NCBI RefSeq assembly: GCF_031583065.1 | Contig: NZ_CP134053.1 | Coordinates: 1,178,001-1,242,000 of the forward strand | Length of the DNA stretch: 64,000 nucleotides | From: Streptomyces sp. CGMCC 4.7035 | Lineage (GTDB): Bacteria > Actinomycetota > Actinomycetes > Streptomycetales > Streptomycetaceae | Direction: 5' to 3' | Shown here: in pieces, positions 44,831-53,210 of the stretch | Position numbering within the stretch: position 1 is the first letter of the stretch | How the letters are laid out: each line of letters opens with the position of its first letter | Position numbers and translations under genes: made by a program | Notes under the pieces: generated by a model | The model's database searches: none | Told to the model about the DNA's origin: nothing | Seen by the model: the letters and a program-made list of their open reading frames with translations, nothing else

Positions 44831-46489
44831 ATGGGAACTGCCGTGCCGAACACGCGTGCGCGTGAAGATTCTGAAAGAGGCGGAACAAGTAGTTCCTCGT
44901 CTGTTCTCCGGCCGGTACCGGAGAATTCGCAAGAGGATGGGTCGTCCGTACGCCGCGGAATGTTACGGCCGGATTATTTCTGGGTTGCGCCTGTTTTCCT
45001 CATAGTCATCGCGGTGAGGGCTTGGGGAATCGGGAATTATCCGTTCCCGAACGACGACGAGGGAACCTATCTCGCGCAGGCCTGGGCCGTGCGGCACGGT
45101 GAACTCGCGCATTACACCTACTGGTACGACCACCCGCCGTTCGGTTGGATACAGCTCGCCGCCGTGTCCTGGCTGCCGTCCTGGCTCCTGCCGGATCTGC
45201 CCACGTTCGTACAGGGGCGGATCGCGATGCTGCCGGTGGCCGGCGCCACCTGCGTACTGGCCTATGTCGTGGGCCGCCGCATCGGGCTGGTCCGCCCCGC
45301 CGCCGCGGCGGCCGTCCTGCTGTACGCCCTGTCGCCGCTCGCGGTGCTGCTGCAACGCCAGATCTACCTGGACAACTTCGCCGTCCTGTGGGTGCTCGCC
45401 GCCTTCGCCTTCGCGCTCTCGCCGCGCCGCCACCTGTGGCACCACGTCGCGGCGGGCACGGCCTTCGCGCTGGCGGTGCTGTCCAAGGAGACCGTCGCCG
45501 TCCTGCTGCCCGTGCTGCTGGTGACCCTCTGGCAGGGCAGCCACCCCCGCACCCGCAAGTTCTCCTTCGCGGGCTTCGGCTCCGGGTTCGTGCTGACCGG
45601 CCTGTTCTATCCGCTGTACGCCCTCCTCAAGGGCGAGTTGCTGCCCGGCGCCGGCCATGTCTCGCTGCTGGGCACGCTCAAGTTCCAGCTCGGCGGACGC
45701 GAGGGCAGCGGCTCGCCCTTCGAGGCGGGCACCGACGCCCACCGGTTGTTCGCGGACTGGCTGACCCGGGACCCGTATCTGCTGGTGGGCGGTGCCGCGG
45801 CGGCCGTGTGCGCACTCGTGGTACGTCGGCTCAGGCCGGTCGCCCTCGCCGTGCTGGTGCTGGCGCTCGTCGCGATGCGGCCCGGCGGATACCTGCCGCA
45901 GATGTACATCGTGCAGGTCCTGCCTTTCCTGGCGCTCACGCTGGCCGGGCTCGTCCAGGCCGGGATCGCCCGGCTGCCCGGCAGGCCGCGCCTGCGGATC
46001 GCCGCCGCCCTCGCGGCCGCGGCGGCAGCGGTGGCGGTCGCCGGTCCGCACTGGTACGAGGAGGACCACTCCGCCGTCACCGCCGACAACAACCGCGTCT
46101 ACCGCGACGCCTCCCGCTGGCTGCGCGAGACCCCCGTCGGCGACCGCGCCAAGGTGCGCATCGTCACCGACGGTGTGCTGTGGCTGGACGCGGTCGACGC
46201 CGGCTACCGCCCGGGCACCGGTGCCATCTGGCACTACAAGCTCGACCAGGACCCGGCGGTCACCAAGACGCTGCCGCACGGCTGGAAGGACATCGACTAC
46301 GTGGTGTCCACCCCCGCCCTGCGCGGCGAGCGTGAGCATCTGCCCACGCTGCGCGACCTGTTCGCGCACGCGAGCCCGGTCGCCACCTTCGGGGAGGGCG
46401 GCGGCCGGATCGACATTCTCCGGATCGAGAACGAACCAGCGACGCAGATCGAGAGCACACCAGCGACGCAGATCCAGAACAACCAGTGA
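44831..46489 (+). CDS. GT39/ArnT-like membrane glycosyltransferase
   Basis: 552 residues from ATG with GGGGGTGGGGG upstream. About 11 membrane helices begin at residue 50. The first extracellular loop has the acidic motif FPNDDEGTYLAQAW typical of the GT-C/GT39 fold, and WYDHPPFGW follows. A soluble C-terminal domain starts at about 405. It likely transfers sugar from a polyprenyl-phosphate donor (perhaps made by the GT2-GtrA protein) onto a surface acceptor. Its last ~20 residues are encoded by a 24-bp repeat, and its stop arises inside the third unit. Confidence 0.9.
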   Translation: MGTAVPNTRAREDSERGGTSSSSSVLRPVPENSQEDGSSVRRGMLRPDYFWVAPVFLIVIAVRAWGIGNYPFPNDDEGTYLAQAWAVRHGELAHYTYWYDHPPFGWIQLAAVSWLPSWLLPDLPTFVQGRIAMLPVAGATCVLAYVVGRRIGLVRPAAAAAVLLYALSPLAVLLQRQIYLDNFAVLWVLAAFAFALSPRRHLWHHVAAGTAFALAVLSKETVAVLLPVLLVTLWQGSHPRTRKFSFAGFGSGFVLTGLFYPLYALLKGELLPGAGHVSLLGTLKFQLGGREGSGSPFEAGTDAHRLFADWLTRDPYLLVGGAAAAVCALVVRRLRPVALAVLVLALVAMRPGGYLPQMYIVQVLPFLALTLAGLVQAGIARLPGRPRLRIAAALAAAAAAVAVAGPHWYEEDHSAVTADNNRVYRDASRWLRETPVGDRAKVRIVTDGVLWLDAVDAGYRPGTGAIWHYKLDQDPAVTKTLPHGWKDIDYVVSTPALRGEREHLPTLRDLFAHASPVATFGEGGGRIDILRIENEPATQIESTPATQIQNNQ

Positions 46490-46494
46490 CGCAG
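46435..46494. repeat. 24/23-bp repeat containing the GT39 stop codon
   Basis: ACCAGCGACGCAGATC occurs at 46435 and 46459. A third copy at 46482 reads ACCAGTGACGCAG. The C-to-T change in the third copy creates the TGA that ends the gene. Confidence 0.85.
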
Positions 46495-46503
46495 GGGGGG
46501 CCA

Positions 46504-49011
46504 GTGATCAAGGGGGGACTCGCATTGCCGTACACAGCCCGAAGACGAGACGGCAGACGACCGCGGCTGCCGCAACCACAGGGCAGAACGCCACGTCTGC
46601 TGCTGACCGCCCTGATGCTCTTCGCCGCCGCCCTCGGGCTCAGCCCGCTCGGCGCGCAAACCGCCACCGCCGCGACCAACCTGGTCAAGAACCCGGGTCT
46701 GGAGATCCTCGACGGCCCCTCCCAGTTCCCGCAGTGCTTCGAGAAGTCGGGCTGGGGCGACAACGACTTCACGTTCACCGTCACCGACGACGCCCACAGC
46801 GGCAGCCGCGCGGTGCGCATCCAGCTGACCCGGCGCGGTGACGGCGACCGCAAGACGATGATGCTGGAGAACTCCTGCGCCCCGCAGGTCATTCCCGGCC
46901 ACCAGTACGACCTGTCGTTCTGGTACAGGTCGACGACACCGAACGTGGCGTTCACCCTCTTCCGCCACGACACGGTCCAGGGCTGGGTGTACTGGACCGA
47001 CCTCAAGACCCTCGCGCAGTCGGCCGGCTGGAGCCGCTCGGAGGTCCGCACCCCCGTCATCCCGCCGGGCACCGACCAGGTCACCTGGGGCGGCGCGCTC
47101 TACGGCGTCGGCACCCTCACCACCGACGACTACGCCATGACCGACGCGACCGTCCCCGCCGACCCCGACCCGTGCACCACGGGCGGCACGGGACCGGAGT
47201 GCAAGGGCGAGTGGACCGTCCAGACCACCCAGATGCCGGTGCGGGCGATGCACTCGGTGCTGCTGCACAACGGCAAGGTGCTGCTGATCGCCGGTTCCGG
47301 CAACAACCTCGACATGTTCAAGGCGGGCACCTTCAAGACCTCGCTGTACGACCCCGTGGCGGGCACGTACACCGACATCCCGACGCCGGACGACTTCTTC
47401 TGCGCCGGGCACGTCCAGCTCCCGGACGGCCGGGTGCTGGTGGTGGGCGGCAACAAGGACTACGCCGCGCCCGACGGAAGCGTCGGCTACAAGGGACTGA
47501 GGACCAGCTACGTCTTCGACCCTGACCAGAACAAGTACATCAGGGCCAACGACATGCTGGCCGGCCACTGGTACCCCTCGGCCACCGAAATGGGCAACGG
47601 CGACGTCATCTCGCTCGGCGGCCTCGACGAGACCTCCGCGGGCACGGTCGTCAACGAGCACTTCTCCTATGCGCAGAACAAGTGGCTGCCGCTGGGCGAG
47701 GCGAAGCAGGCCTGGTCGTTCTGGGGCCTGTACCCGTCGATGATCCTGCTCCAGGACGGCCGCCTCTTCTACACCGGCAGCCATGTCTTCGGCAACGGAC
47801 TACCCGGCAGCGGTGCCTCCGTCTACGACTACAACGCGGGGACCATCTCCGAGATCCAGGGCCTCAGGAAGAAGGACGAGCGGGACCAGTCCATGTCCGT
47901 CCTGCTGCCGCCGGCCCAGGACCAGAAGGTGATCACCATGGGCGGCGGCAACCACACTGTCTCGCCCGACGCGCACCGGCTCGTCGACCTGATCGACATG
48001 AAGGCCGCCACGCCGCAGTACGTGGCCGGACCGAACCTGCCGCAGGGCCACTACAAGGACGGCACCCCGCAGACCGGCGACCAGGGCAAGGTGTACATCT
48101 CGGCCGTCATCCTGCCGGACGGAAAGGTCCTGGAGACCGGCGGCGCCCTGCACACCTACCGCGAGGACCCCGTCTTCGAGGCGTCGCTGTACGACCCGGC
48201 GACCAACACCTTCGCGCCGGGCCTGGCGACCGACCCGGTCCCGAGGACGTACCACTCCTCGTCCCTGCTGCTGCCCGACGGCCGGGTACTGAGCGTCGGC
48301 GACAACCCGGGCGACGGCTCCTTCGACCAGCGCGTGTCGATCTACAAGCCGCCGTACCTCTTCAAGGGCGCCCGCCCGCAGATCACCTCGGTGGCCAACG
48401 CCACCTGGGCATACGGCACGTCGCAGCGCATCACGGTCGACAAGCCGGTGGTGAAGGCGTCCCTGATCCGCCCGGCCGCCATCACCCACTCCTCCGACCC
48501 CAACCAGCGCTACGTCGACCTGCCGATGACCGTCGACGGCAACACCATCGACCTCAGCCTCACCAGCAACCCGAACCTGGCACCGCCCGGCTGGTACATG
48601 CTGTCGGTCGTGGACGCGAACGGCGTGCCGTCCGTGTCCAAGTGGGTCCGCATCGGCGCCTCCGGCCAGGTCGCCGCCGCACGCGTCCAGGCCTTCGCCG
48701 ACGAGCTGCCCGAGAGCACCACCCAGAGCACCGAGAGCACCCCCCAGAACACCGGCAGCAGCGCCCATGAGCACCACCAGGGCATGAAGATGCCCGAGGG
48801 CTACGACGGCTGCGACCACGCCTACGGCAAGATCAACCAGTGCGTGCCGTGGACGTTCCCGAAGATGCCGCGGGCCCAGCGGTGCGACTGGCTCAAGGAG
48901 AAGGGCTACGGCCGTATGGAGGTGCACGGCCGCGACCGTCACCACCTGGACCGCAACAAGGACGGAATCGCCTGCGGGAAGGGCGACTTCACCGGCGAAA
49001 ACCAGCACTAG
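46504..49011 (+). CDS. Galactose-oxidase-fold copper radical oxidase with Excalibur domain
   Basis: 835 residues from GTG at 46504; a TTG at 46525 with a stronger AAGGGGGGA site is the alternative. It has a signal peptide, an N-terminal carbohydrate-binding-like domain (about 55-215), and a seven-bladed Kelch propeller. The cofactor set of galactose oxidase is complete: Cys300 (FFCAGH) and Tyr357 (HWYPSATEM) for the thioether crosslink, and ligands Tyr583 and His584 (TYHSSSLLLPDGR) and His662 (ITHSSDP). A DUF1929-like domain follows, then a His-rich linker and an Excalibur calcium-binding motif (DRNKDGIACG). It should oxidise primary alcohols of surface glycans. Confidence 0.92.
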   Translation: MIKGGLALPYTARRRDGRRPRLPQPQGRTPRLLLTALMLFAAALGLSPLGAQTATAATNLVKNPGLEILDGPSQFPQCFEKSGWGDNDFTFTVTDDAHSGSRAVRIQLTRRGDGDRKTMMLENSCAPQVIPGHQYDLSFWYRSTTPNVAFTLFRHDTVQGWVYWTDLKTLAQSAGWSRSEVRTPVIPPGTDQVTWGGALYGVGTLTTDDYAMTDATVPADPDPCTTGGTGPECKGEWTVQTTQMPVRAMHSVLLHNGKVLLIAGSGNNLDMFKAGTFKTSLYDPVAGTYTDIPTPDDFFCAGHVQLPDGRVLVVGGNKDYAAPDGSVGYKGLRTSYVFDPDQNKYIRANDMLAGHWYPSATEMGNGDVISLGGLDETSAGTVVNEHFSYAQNKWLPLGEAKQAWSFWGLYPSMILLQDGRLFYTGSHVFGNGLPGSGASVYDYNAGTISEIQGLRKKDERDQSMSVLLPPAQDQKVITMGGGNHTVSPDAHRLVDLIDMKAATPQYVAGPNLPQGHYKDGTPQTGDQGKVYISAVILPDGKVLETGGALHTYREDPVFEASLYDPATNTFAPGLATDPVPRTYHSSSLLLPDGRVLSVGDNPGDGSFDQRVSIYKPPYLFKGARPQITSVANATWAYGTSQRITVDKPVVKASLIRPAAITHSSDPNQRYVDLPMTVDGNTIDLSLTSNPNLAPPGWYMLSVVDANGVPSVSKWVRIGASGQVAAARVQAFADELPESTTQSTESTPQNTGSSAHEHHQGMKMPEGYDGCDHAYGKINQCVPWTFPKMPRAQRCDWLKEKGYGRMEVHGRDRHHLDRNKDGIACGKGDFTGENQH

Positions 49012-49017
49012 GCGGCT

Positions 49018-49050
49018 GTGCGGCCGGGCTCTGTCAGGGCCCGGCCGCAC
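49018..49050. terminator. Hairpin between the copper oxidase and Mut7-C genes
   Basis: Perfect 12-bp stem (49018-49029 with 49039-49050) seven bases after the oxidase stop, serving both convergent genes. Confidence 0.8.
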
Positions 49051-49056
49051 GCGGCC

Positions 49057-49782
49057 TCAGGAACTGAACTCCGACAGGGCGCGCTCCACGATGGCCTCCA
49101 GCTGATCGTGGTGCGCGCCCTTCCAGTACGCGCGGCCGCACTCACGGCACTGTGCGAAGACGTCGTACGACCGTCGCGTGCCGTGTTCGAGCTGGTCGGC
49201 GACCTCCTCCTTGGTGGCGTCGCGGAGCAGTCCGTTGCAGGCGGTGCACCGTGTCCACGGCCGCAGCTCGGGGGCGAACCGGTCGAGCACGTCGCGGAGT
49301 TGGTCCTCCGGCCGGGTGCTGTAGACGAACGCGCCCGCCCACAGCTCCCGGCGGCGCAGCAGCCCGCGGTCGCGGCTGAGCATCACGCGGCGCTCGGCGG
49401 CCGAGCGGGTGGCGAGGGCCGCGTCACCGATGTCCGTCGACTCGTACGCCGTGTCCACGCCCAGCAGCCGCAGCCGGCGGGCGAGGGTGCCGAGGTGGAC
49501 GTCGAGGAGAAAGCGGAGCGGGGCGCCGGGCACCCGCTGGGGGCGCTCGACGGGGCGCACCTCGACGCGCTCGCCGGCGGCAGGCACATGGGAGGAGGGC
49601 GAGACGCGGCCGTCCACGACGAGCGCGCCGACCTCGGTCAGGGGCACGCCCATCGACTCGACGACATGGCCGAGGGTGGAGGCGCCGTCGGTGACGACCT
49701 CCGTGGCGCGCCCGCGCCGCCCGTGCGGGACGAACAGGCCCAGCTCGGGGGCGAACTCGACGTGGATCTCCGGTCCGTTCAC
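49057..49782 (-). CDS. Mut7-C RNase-domain protein with ubiquitin-like N-terminus
   Basis: 241 residues from GTG. Residues about 1-80 form the Mut7-C ubiquitin-like domain. Residues about 88-185 form the PIN-like Mut7-C nuclease domain, with FLLDVHLGTLARRLRLLGVD, MLSRDRGLL and acidic residues for metal binding. Residues about 186-232 form a zinc ribbon (CTACNG and CRECGRAYW). It probably cleaves RNA; the biological role is unknown. There is no ribosome site before the GTG; it may be leaderless. Confidence 0.9.
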   Translation of the reverse strand: MNGPEIHVEFAPELGLFVPHGRRGRATEVVTDGASTLGHVVESMGVPLTEVGALVVDGRVSPSSHVPAAGERVEVRPVERPQRVPGAPLRFLLDVHLGTLARRLRLLGVDTAYESTDIGDAALATRSAAERRVMLSRDRGLLRRRELWAGAFVYSTRPEDQLRDVLDRFAPELRPWTRCTACNGLLRDATKEEVADQLEHGTRRSYDVFAQCRECGRAYWKGAHHDQLEAIVERALSEFSS

Positions 49783-49807
49783 CTGGTCAGGATGGCATGG
49801 AAGCGGC

Positions 49808-50467
49808 TCAGGAGGCCCCGGATTTCCGCTGCGGCAGACCGTGCTCCAGGACGTTCAGCGCGCGGGCGACGTACTCGCCGAGGTCACCCTGCTGCCCGTG
49901 CTCGGCCCAGTACCGCGACGCCTCCATCAGCGCGCCGACGACGCTCATGCAGTACACCCGCACCTCCAGGTCGCCGGGGGTGCGCCCGGTGCGCTCGGCC
50001 ACCACCCGGCACATCATCTGACCGGTGACGGAGAGGCTCTCGTTCATCCGGGAGCGGACCGCGGGCACCTCGACCATGAGCCGCGCGCGCAGCCGCATTT
50101 CCTCGGGTGTCTCGTACTCGCCCGACATGCTCCGCTCCAGGGCGCTGTGCACCACATGGCGCAGCGACTCCAGCAGCGGTTCGTCCACGGGCCGCGCGCG
50201 CAGTTCCTCCTCCAGGATCGGGTCGTACTCGTCGGTGATGACGATGTCCTCTTTGGTGGGGAAGTACCGGAACACCGTGGAGGGGGAGACCTCGGCCGCC
50301 TCCGCGATCTGCTCGATGGTGGTGGCGTCGTACCCCTGCTCCTCGATCAGCCGGTACGTCGCCTTGCGGATTGCCATACGAGTCTTGATCTTCTTCCGCT
50401 CACGGAGCCCCAGACGGGGTTCGGCGGCGGGGGTCGAGCGGTTTGCGGTGGCGGCCATGGTCATCAT
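49808..50467 (-). CDS. TetR-family regulator
   Basis: 219 residues. The HTH is about 25-75: AIRKATYRLIEEQGYDATTI then AEVSPSTVFRYFPTKEDIV. The C-terminal ligand/dimer domain is typical. The first ATG overlaps the MFS stop (ATGA), with GGAGG ten bases upstream inside the MFS gene; later ATGs at 50464 and 50458 are possible. Co-transcription downstream of an exporter suggests it represses that exporter operon, probably through the TTGACAG repeats at 52036-52066. Confidence 0.94.
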   Translation of the reverse strand: MMTMAATANRSTPAAEPRLGLRERKKIKTRMAIRKATYRLIEEQGYDATTIEQIAEAAEVSPSTVFRYFPTKEDIVITDEYDPILEEELRARPVDEPLLESLRHVVHSALERSMSGEYETPEEMRLRARLMVEVPAVRSRMNESLSVTGQMMCRVVAERTGRTPGDLEVRVYCMSVVGALMEASRYWAEHGQQGDLGEYVARALNVLEHGLPQRKSGAS

Positions 50468-52029
50468 TGTCCGGCATCCTCCGGGGCGGAGACCATGTCG
50501 GGATTCCCGTCCTGCGGGGTCCGTACGGGTTCCGGGTTCGGCAGGAGCGCGGCCGCGGCCAGCGCCGTGACCAGCGCCGCGATACCGCTGACCAGCAGGA
50601 CCAGGCCCATGCCGTGGACGTACGCGGCGTTCGCGGACGCGGCCAGCGCCCGGTCGCCGAGCTGCGCGGCGACCACATGGGCGCCGACCACGGAGTCGGC
50701 GGCGGTCCCCGCGGCCGCGTGCGGGAGGGCGGACGTGTCGAGCCGGTCTGCGTACGCGCTCGCCAGCAGCGAACCGAGCAAGGCGATGCCGATGGCGCCG
50801 CCCACCTGGCGGACCGTCATCAGCAGCCCGGAGCCGCTGCCGGCCCGGTCCCGGGGAAGCGCCCCGAGCGCCGTGTCCATCGCCGGGACCACGGCGAGAC
50901 CGAAGCCGGCGCCCGCGATCGACAGCCACAGCGCGGTGAATCCGTATCCGTCGTGGACGCTCGTACGGCTGCCGAGAAGCGCGGCGAAGGCGAGCACGAC
51001 GAGTCCCGAGCTGATCACGGCGCGCGGCCCGAACTTCGCGACGACCGGCGGCGCACCCCGCGCGGCGACCAGCAGGCCACCCATCATCGGCAGCATCCGC
51101 ACGCCGGTGGCGAACGCGTCGTGTCCGAGGACCGCCTGGAGGTACTGCGGCAGCACGAACATCAGTCCGGACAGTACGAACATCACGAGGGTCGCGGCGA
51201 GCGTGTTGAGCAGGAAGCCGCGCTGGGCGAGCAGCGAGAGGTCCAGCATGGGGCGCACGGCGCGGCGTTCGCGCACGACGAGCAGCGCGATCAGCACCGC
51301 GGAGGCGGCGAAGAGGCCCAGGATCAGCGGGTCGCCCCAGCCATGGGACGGGGCCTCGATGATCGCGTAGATGAGGAGACCGAGGCCGGCCGCGGTGAGC
51401 GCGGTGGAGAGGACATCGACCTTCGGGGAGGCCGGGTCGCGGGTCTCGGGCAGCAGGAAGACGCAGGCCGTGATGCCGATGGCGGCCATCGGCACGTTGA
51501 TCAGGAACACCGAGCCCCACCAGAAGTGGTCCAGCAGCCAGCCGCCGGTGATCGGTCCGAGCGGCAGGCCCAGCGCGGACGCCGCCGAGACCGCGCCGAC
51601 CGCCTTGGTGCGCTCGTCGGGCTCGAACAGCGAGGGCAGGACGGCCATCGCGAGCGGCATCACCAGTGCGGCGCCGGTGCCCATGACCGCGCGGGCGAGG
51701 ATCACCGGTGTCACGCCGTCGGCCAGCGCGCCGGCCAGCGAACCGGCGAGGAACACCGCGAGCCCCGCGATCAGCATCCGGCGCCGTCCGAACCGGTCGC
51801 CGAGCAGGCCGGCCGGGAGCATCAGCGAGGCGAAGACGACGACGTACGCGTCCGCCATCCATTGCTGCTCGCCGGTGGACGCGCCGAGGTCACGGGCCAT
51901 GGTCGGCAGCGCCACGTTGAGGATCGTCGTATCGAAACCGAGTACGAGCATGCTCGCGACCAGGGCGCCGAGGGCCCACCAGCGGCGGGGGTCGCGCCGC
52001 ACACCATCGACTTGCGTGACAGTAACCAT
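50464..52029 (-). CDS. DHA2-type MFS drug exporter (14 helices)
   Basis: 521 residues, 14 predicted membrane helices. Motif A is GLLGDRFGRRRML and motif C-like is ALGLPLGPITGGWLL. The opening VLGFDTTILNVALPTMARDL is the classic EmrB/QacA start. It should export hydrophobic cations or antibiotics by proton antiport. It is first in a two-gene operon with TetR (4-base overlap). TACTCT ends six bases before the ATG, so its mRNA is probably leaderless. Confidence 0.95.
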   Translation of the reverse strand: MVTVTQVDGVRRDPRRWWALGALVASMLVLGFDTTILNVALPTMARDLGASTGEQQWMADAYVVVFASLMLPAGLLGDRFGRRRMLIAGLAVFLAGSLAGALADGVTPVILARAVMGTGAALVMPLAMAVLPSLFEPDERTKAVGAVSAASALGLPLGPITGGWLLDHFWWGSVFLINVPMAAIGITACVFLLPETRDPASPKVDVLSTALTAAGLGLLIYAIIEAPSHGWGDPLILGLFAASAVLIALLVVRERRAVRPMLDLSLLAQRGFLLNTLAATLVMFVLSGLMFVLPQYLQAVLGHDAFATGVRMLPMMGGLLVAARGAPPVVAKFGPRAVISSGLVVLAFAALLGSRTSVHDGYGFTALWLSIAGAGFGLAVVPAMDTALGALPRDRAGSGSGLLMTVRQVGGAIGIALLGSLLASAYADRLDTSALPHAAAGTAADSVVGAHVVAAQLGDRALAASANAAYVHGMGLVLLVSGIAALVTALAAAALLPNPEPVRTPQDGNPDMVSAPEDAGQ

Positions 52030-52035
52030 GAAATG

Positions 52036-52066
52036 AGAGTAGCTGTCAAAAGATATGTACTGTCAA
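52036..52066 (-). promoter_or_regulatory. Promoter and likely TetR operator of the MFS operon
   Basis: On the minus strand, TTGACA (52066-52061) and TACTCT (52041-52036) are separated by 19 bases. A second TTGACA (52049-52044) lies in the spacer, and TTGACAG is thus repeated 17 bases apart. The second copy overlaps the promoter, as expected for a repressor site. Confidence 0.6.
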
Positions 52067-52137
52067 TGGGTAGCTGCTTCCATTAAGCGGAGGGCGTGCT
52101 TCAGGTTCGTGGGCGAACCGCGTCCCGGGCATGCGAA

Positions 52138-52165
52138 AAGGCCGCGGCTTTCGCACCGCGGCCTT
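52138..52165 (-). terminator. Intrinsic terminator after the hemolysin-III gene
   Basis: Ten-base arms AAGGCCGCGG (52138-52147) and complement (52156-52165). On the minus strand the stem is followed by a T-rich stretch (CTTTTCGCAT including the last stem base). Confidence 0.8.
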
Positions 52166-52188
52166 GGGGGAAGGGTTGGTGAGAGGGG

Positions 52189-52902
52189 TTATCCGTGCTG
52201 GTAGGCCACCAGGGAGATCCCCACGTAGTGCACGACGAACGCCGCGAGCGTGAAGGAGTGGAAGACCTCGTGGAAGCCGAACCAGCGCGGTGACGGGTTC
52301 GGCCGCTTGATGCCGTAGATCACGCCGCCGGCGCTGTAGAGCAGCCCGCCGACGATCACGAGGACCAGGACGGCGATCCCGCCCGTGCGCATGAAGTCCG
52401 GGAGGAAGAAGACGGCCGCCCAGCCCATCGCGATGTAGCAGGGGGTGTAGAGCCAGCGCGGGGCGCCGACCCAGAAGACCCGGAAGACGATTCCGGCCGC
52501 GGCCGCGGCCCAGATGCCCCACAGCAGCCACTGCCCCTTCGCGCTCGGCAGGAGCAGCAGTGTCAGCGGGGTGTAGGTGCCCGCGATGATCAGGAAGATG
52601 TTCGCGTGGTCGAGCCGACGCAGGACGCCGTCCATGCGCGGGCTCCAGTTGCCGCGGTGGTAGAGCGCGCTGACACCGAAGAGCAGACAGGCCGTCAGGA
52701 CGTAGATGCCACAGGCGATTCGTCCCCGTGCCGAGTCCGCGAGGGCGGTGAGCACCAGGCCTGCGACGAGTACGGCCGGGAACATTCCCAGATGCAGCCA
52801 GCCGCGCAGCTTCGGCTTGACCGGGTGGGGCACGGAGAGCGCGACGGGACCGCGGCCGGCTGCCGGCGAGTCCGTGGGCGCGTCGGGGACGGACGCAGTC
52901 AT
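52189..52902 (-). CDS. Hemolysin-III/PAQR-type membrane protein
   Basis: 237 residues, seven membrane helices. Family metal-site motifs are SALYHRGNW (Ser, His), LDHANIFLIIAGTYTP (Asp, His) and FHEVFHSFTL near the end. Bacterial members (TrhA/YqfA) affect membrane fluidity; hydrolase activity is proposed for eukaryotic relatives. The ATG at 52902 is chosen; one at 52911 is possible. A palindrome TACGG-AA-CCGTA overlaps the promoter at 52919-52930. Confidence 0.9.
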   Translation of the reverse strand: MTASVPDAPTDSPAAGRGPVALSVPHPVKPKLRGWLHLGMFPAVLVAGLVLTALADSARGRIACGIYVLTACLLFGVSALYHRGNWSPRMDGVLRRLDHANIFLIIAGTYTPLTLLLLPSAKGQWLLWGIWAAAAAGIVFRVFWVGAPRWLYTPCYIAMGWAAVFFLPDFMRTGGIAVLVLVIVGGLLYSAGGVIYGIKRPNPSPRWFGFHEVFHSFTLAAFVVHYVGISLVAYQHG

Positions 52903-53210
52903 GCCGCGCATGGTACCTACGGAACCGTAAGTTAGGGATCAAAGTGCGACCGATATCACCCGGGCTGTCCGGCCCGTGGGGGTCTGGGTGCGCCGCAAAA
53001 AATCCTTCAGCCGAACTCTACGTGCACGCAAAGAATCGCGGGCACGCGTGGCAATCCTCACTTTGCTCAGGTGTGCACTCCTCTGGACAGATGCGCAATC
53101 GCGTCGGATGATCAAATGAGTGCGGTCGACACCGGATGAGCGGCTACGAAGCATCCGGGTCGCGGCCCCCACGGGGCAATCAACAAAAAATCCCTCATCT
53201 AGGAGCGATC
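52903..53210. promoter_or_regulatory. Divergent promoter region hemolysin-III / pckA
   Basis: 308 bases without a gene. It contains two A6 tracts in similar context (GCAAAAAATCC near 53000 and CAAAAAATCCC near 53190), unusual in this GC-rich genome. The pckA ribosome site TAGGAGCG is at the right end. The region probably holds carbon-source regulation sites of pckA; none could be assigned. Confidence 0.5.
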
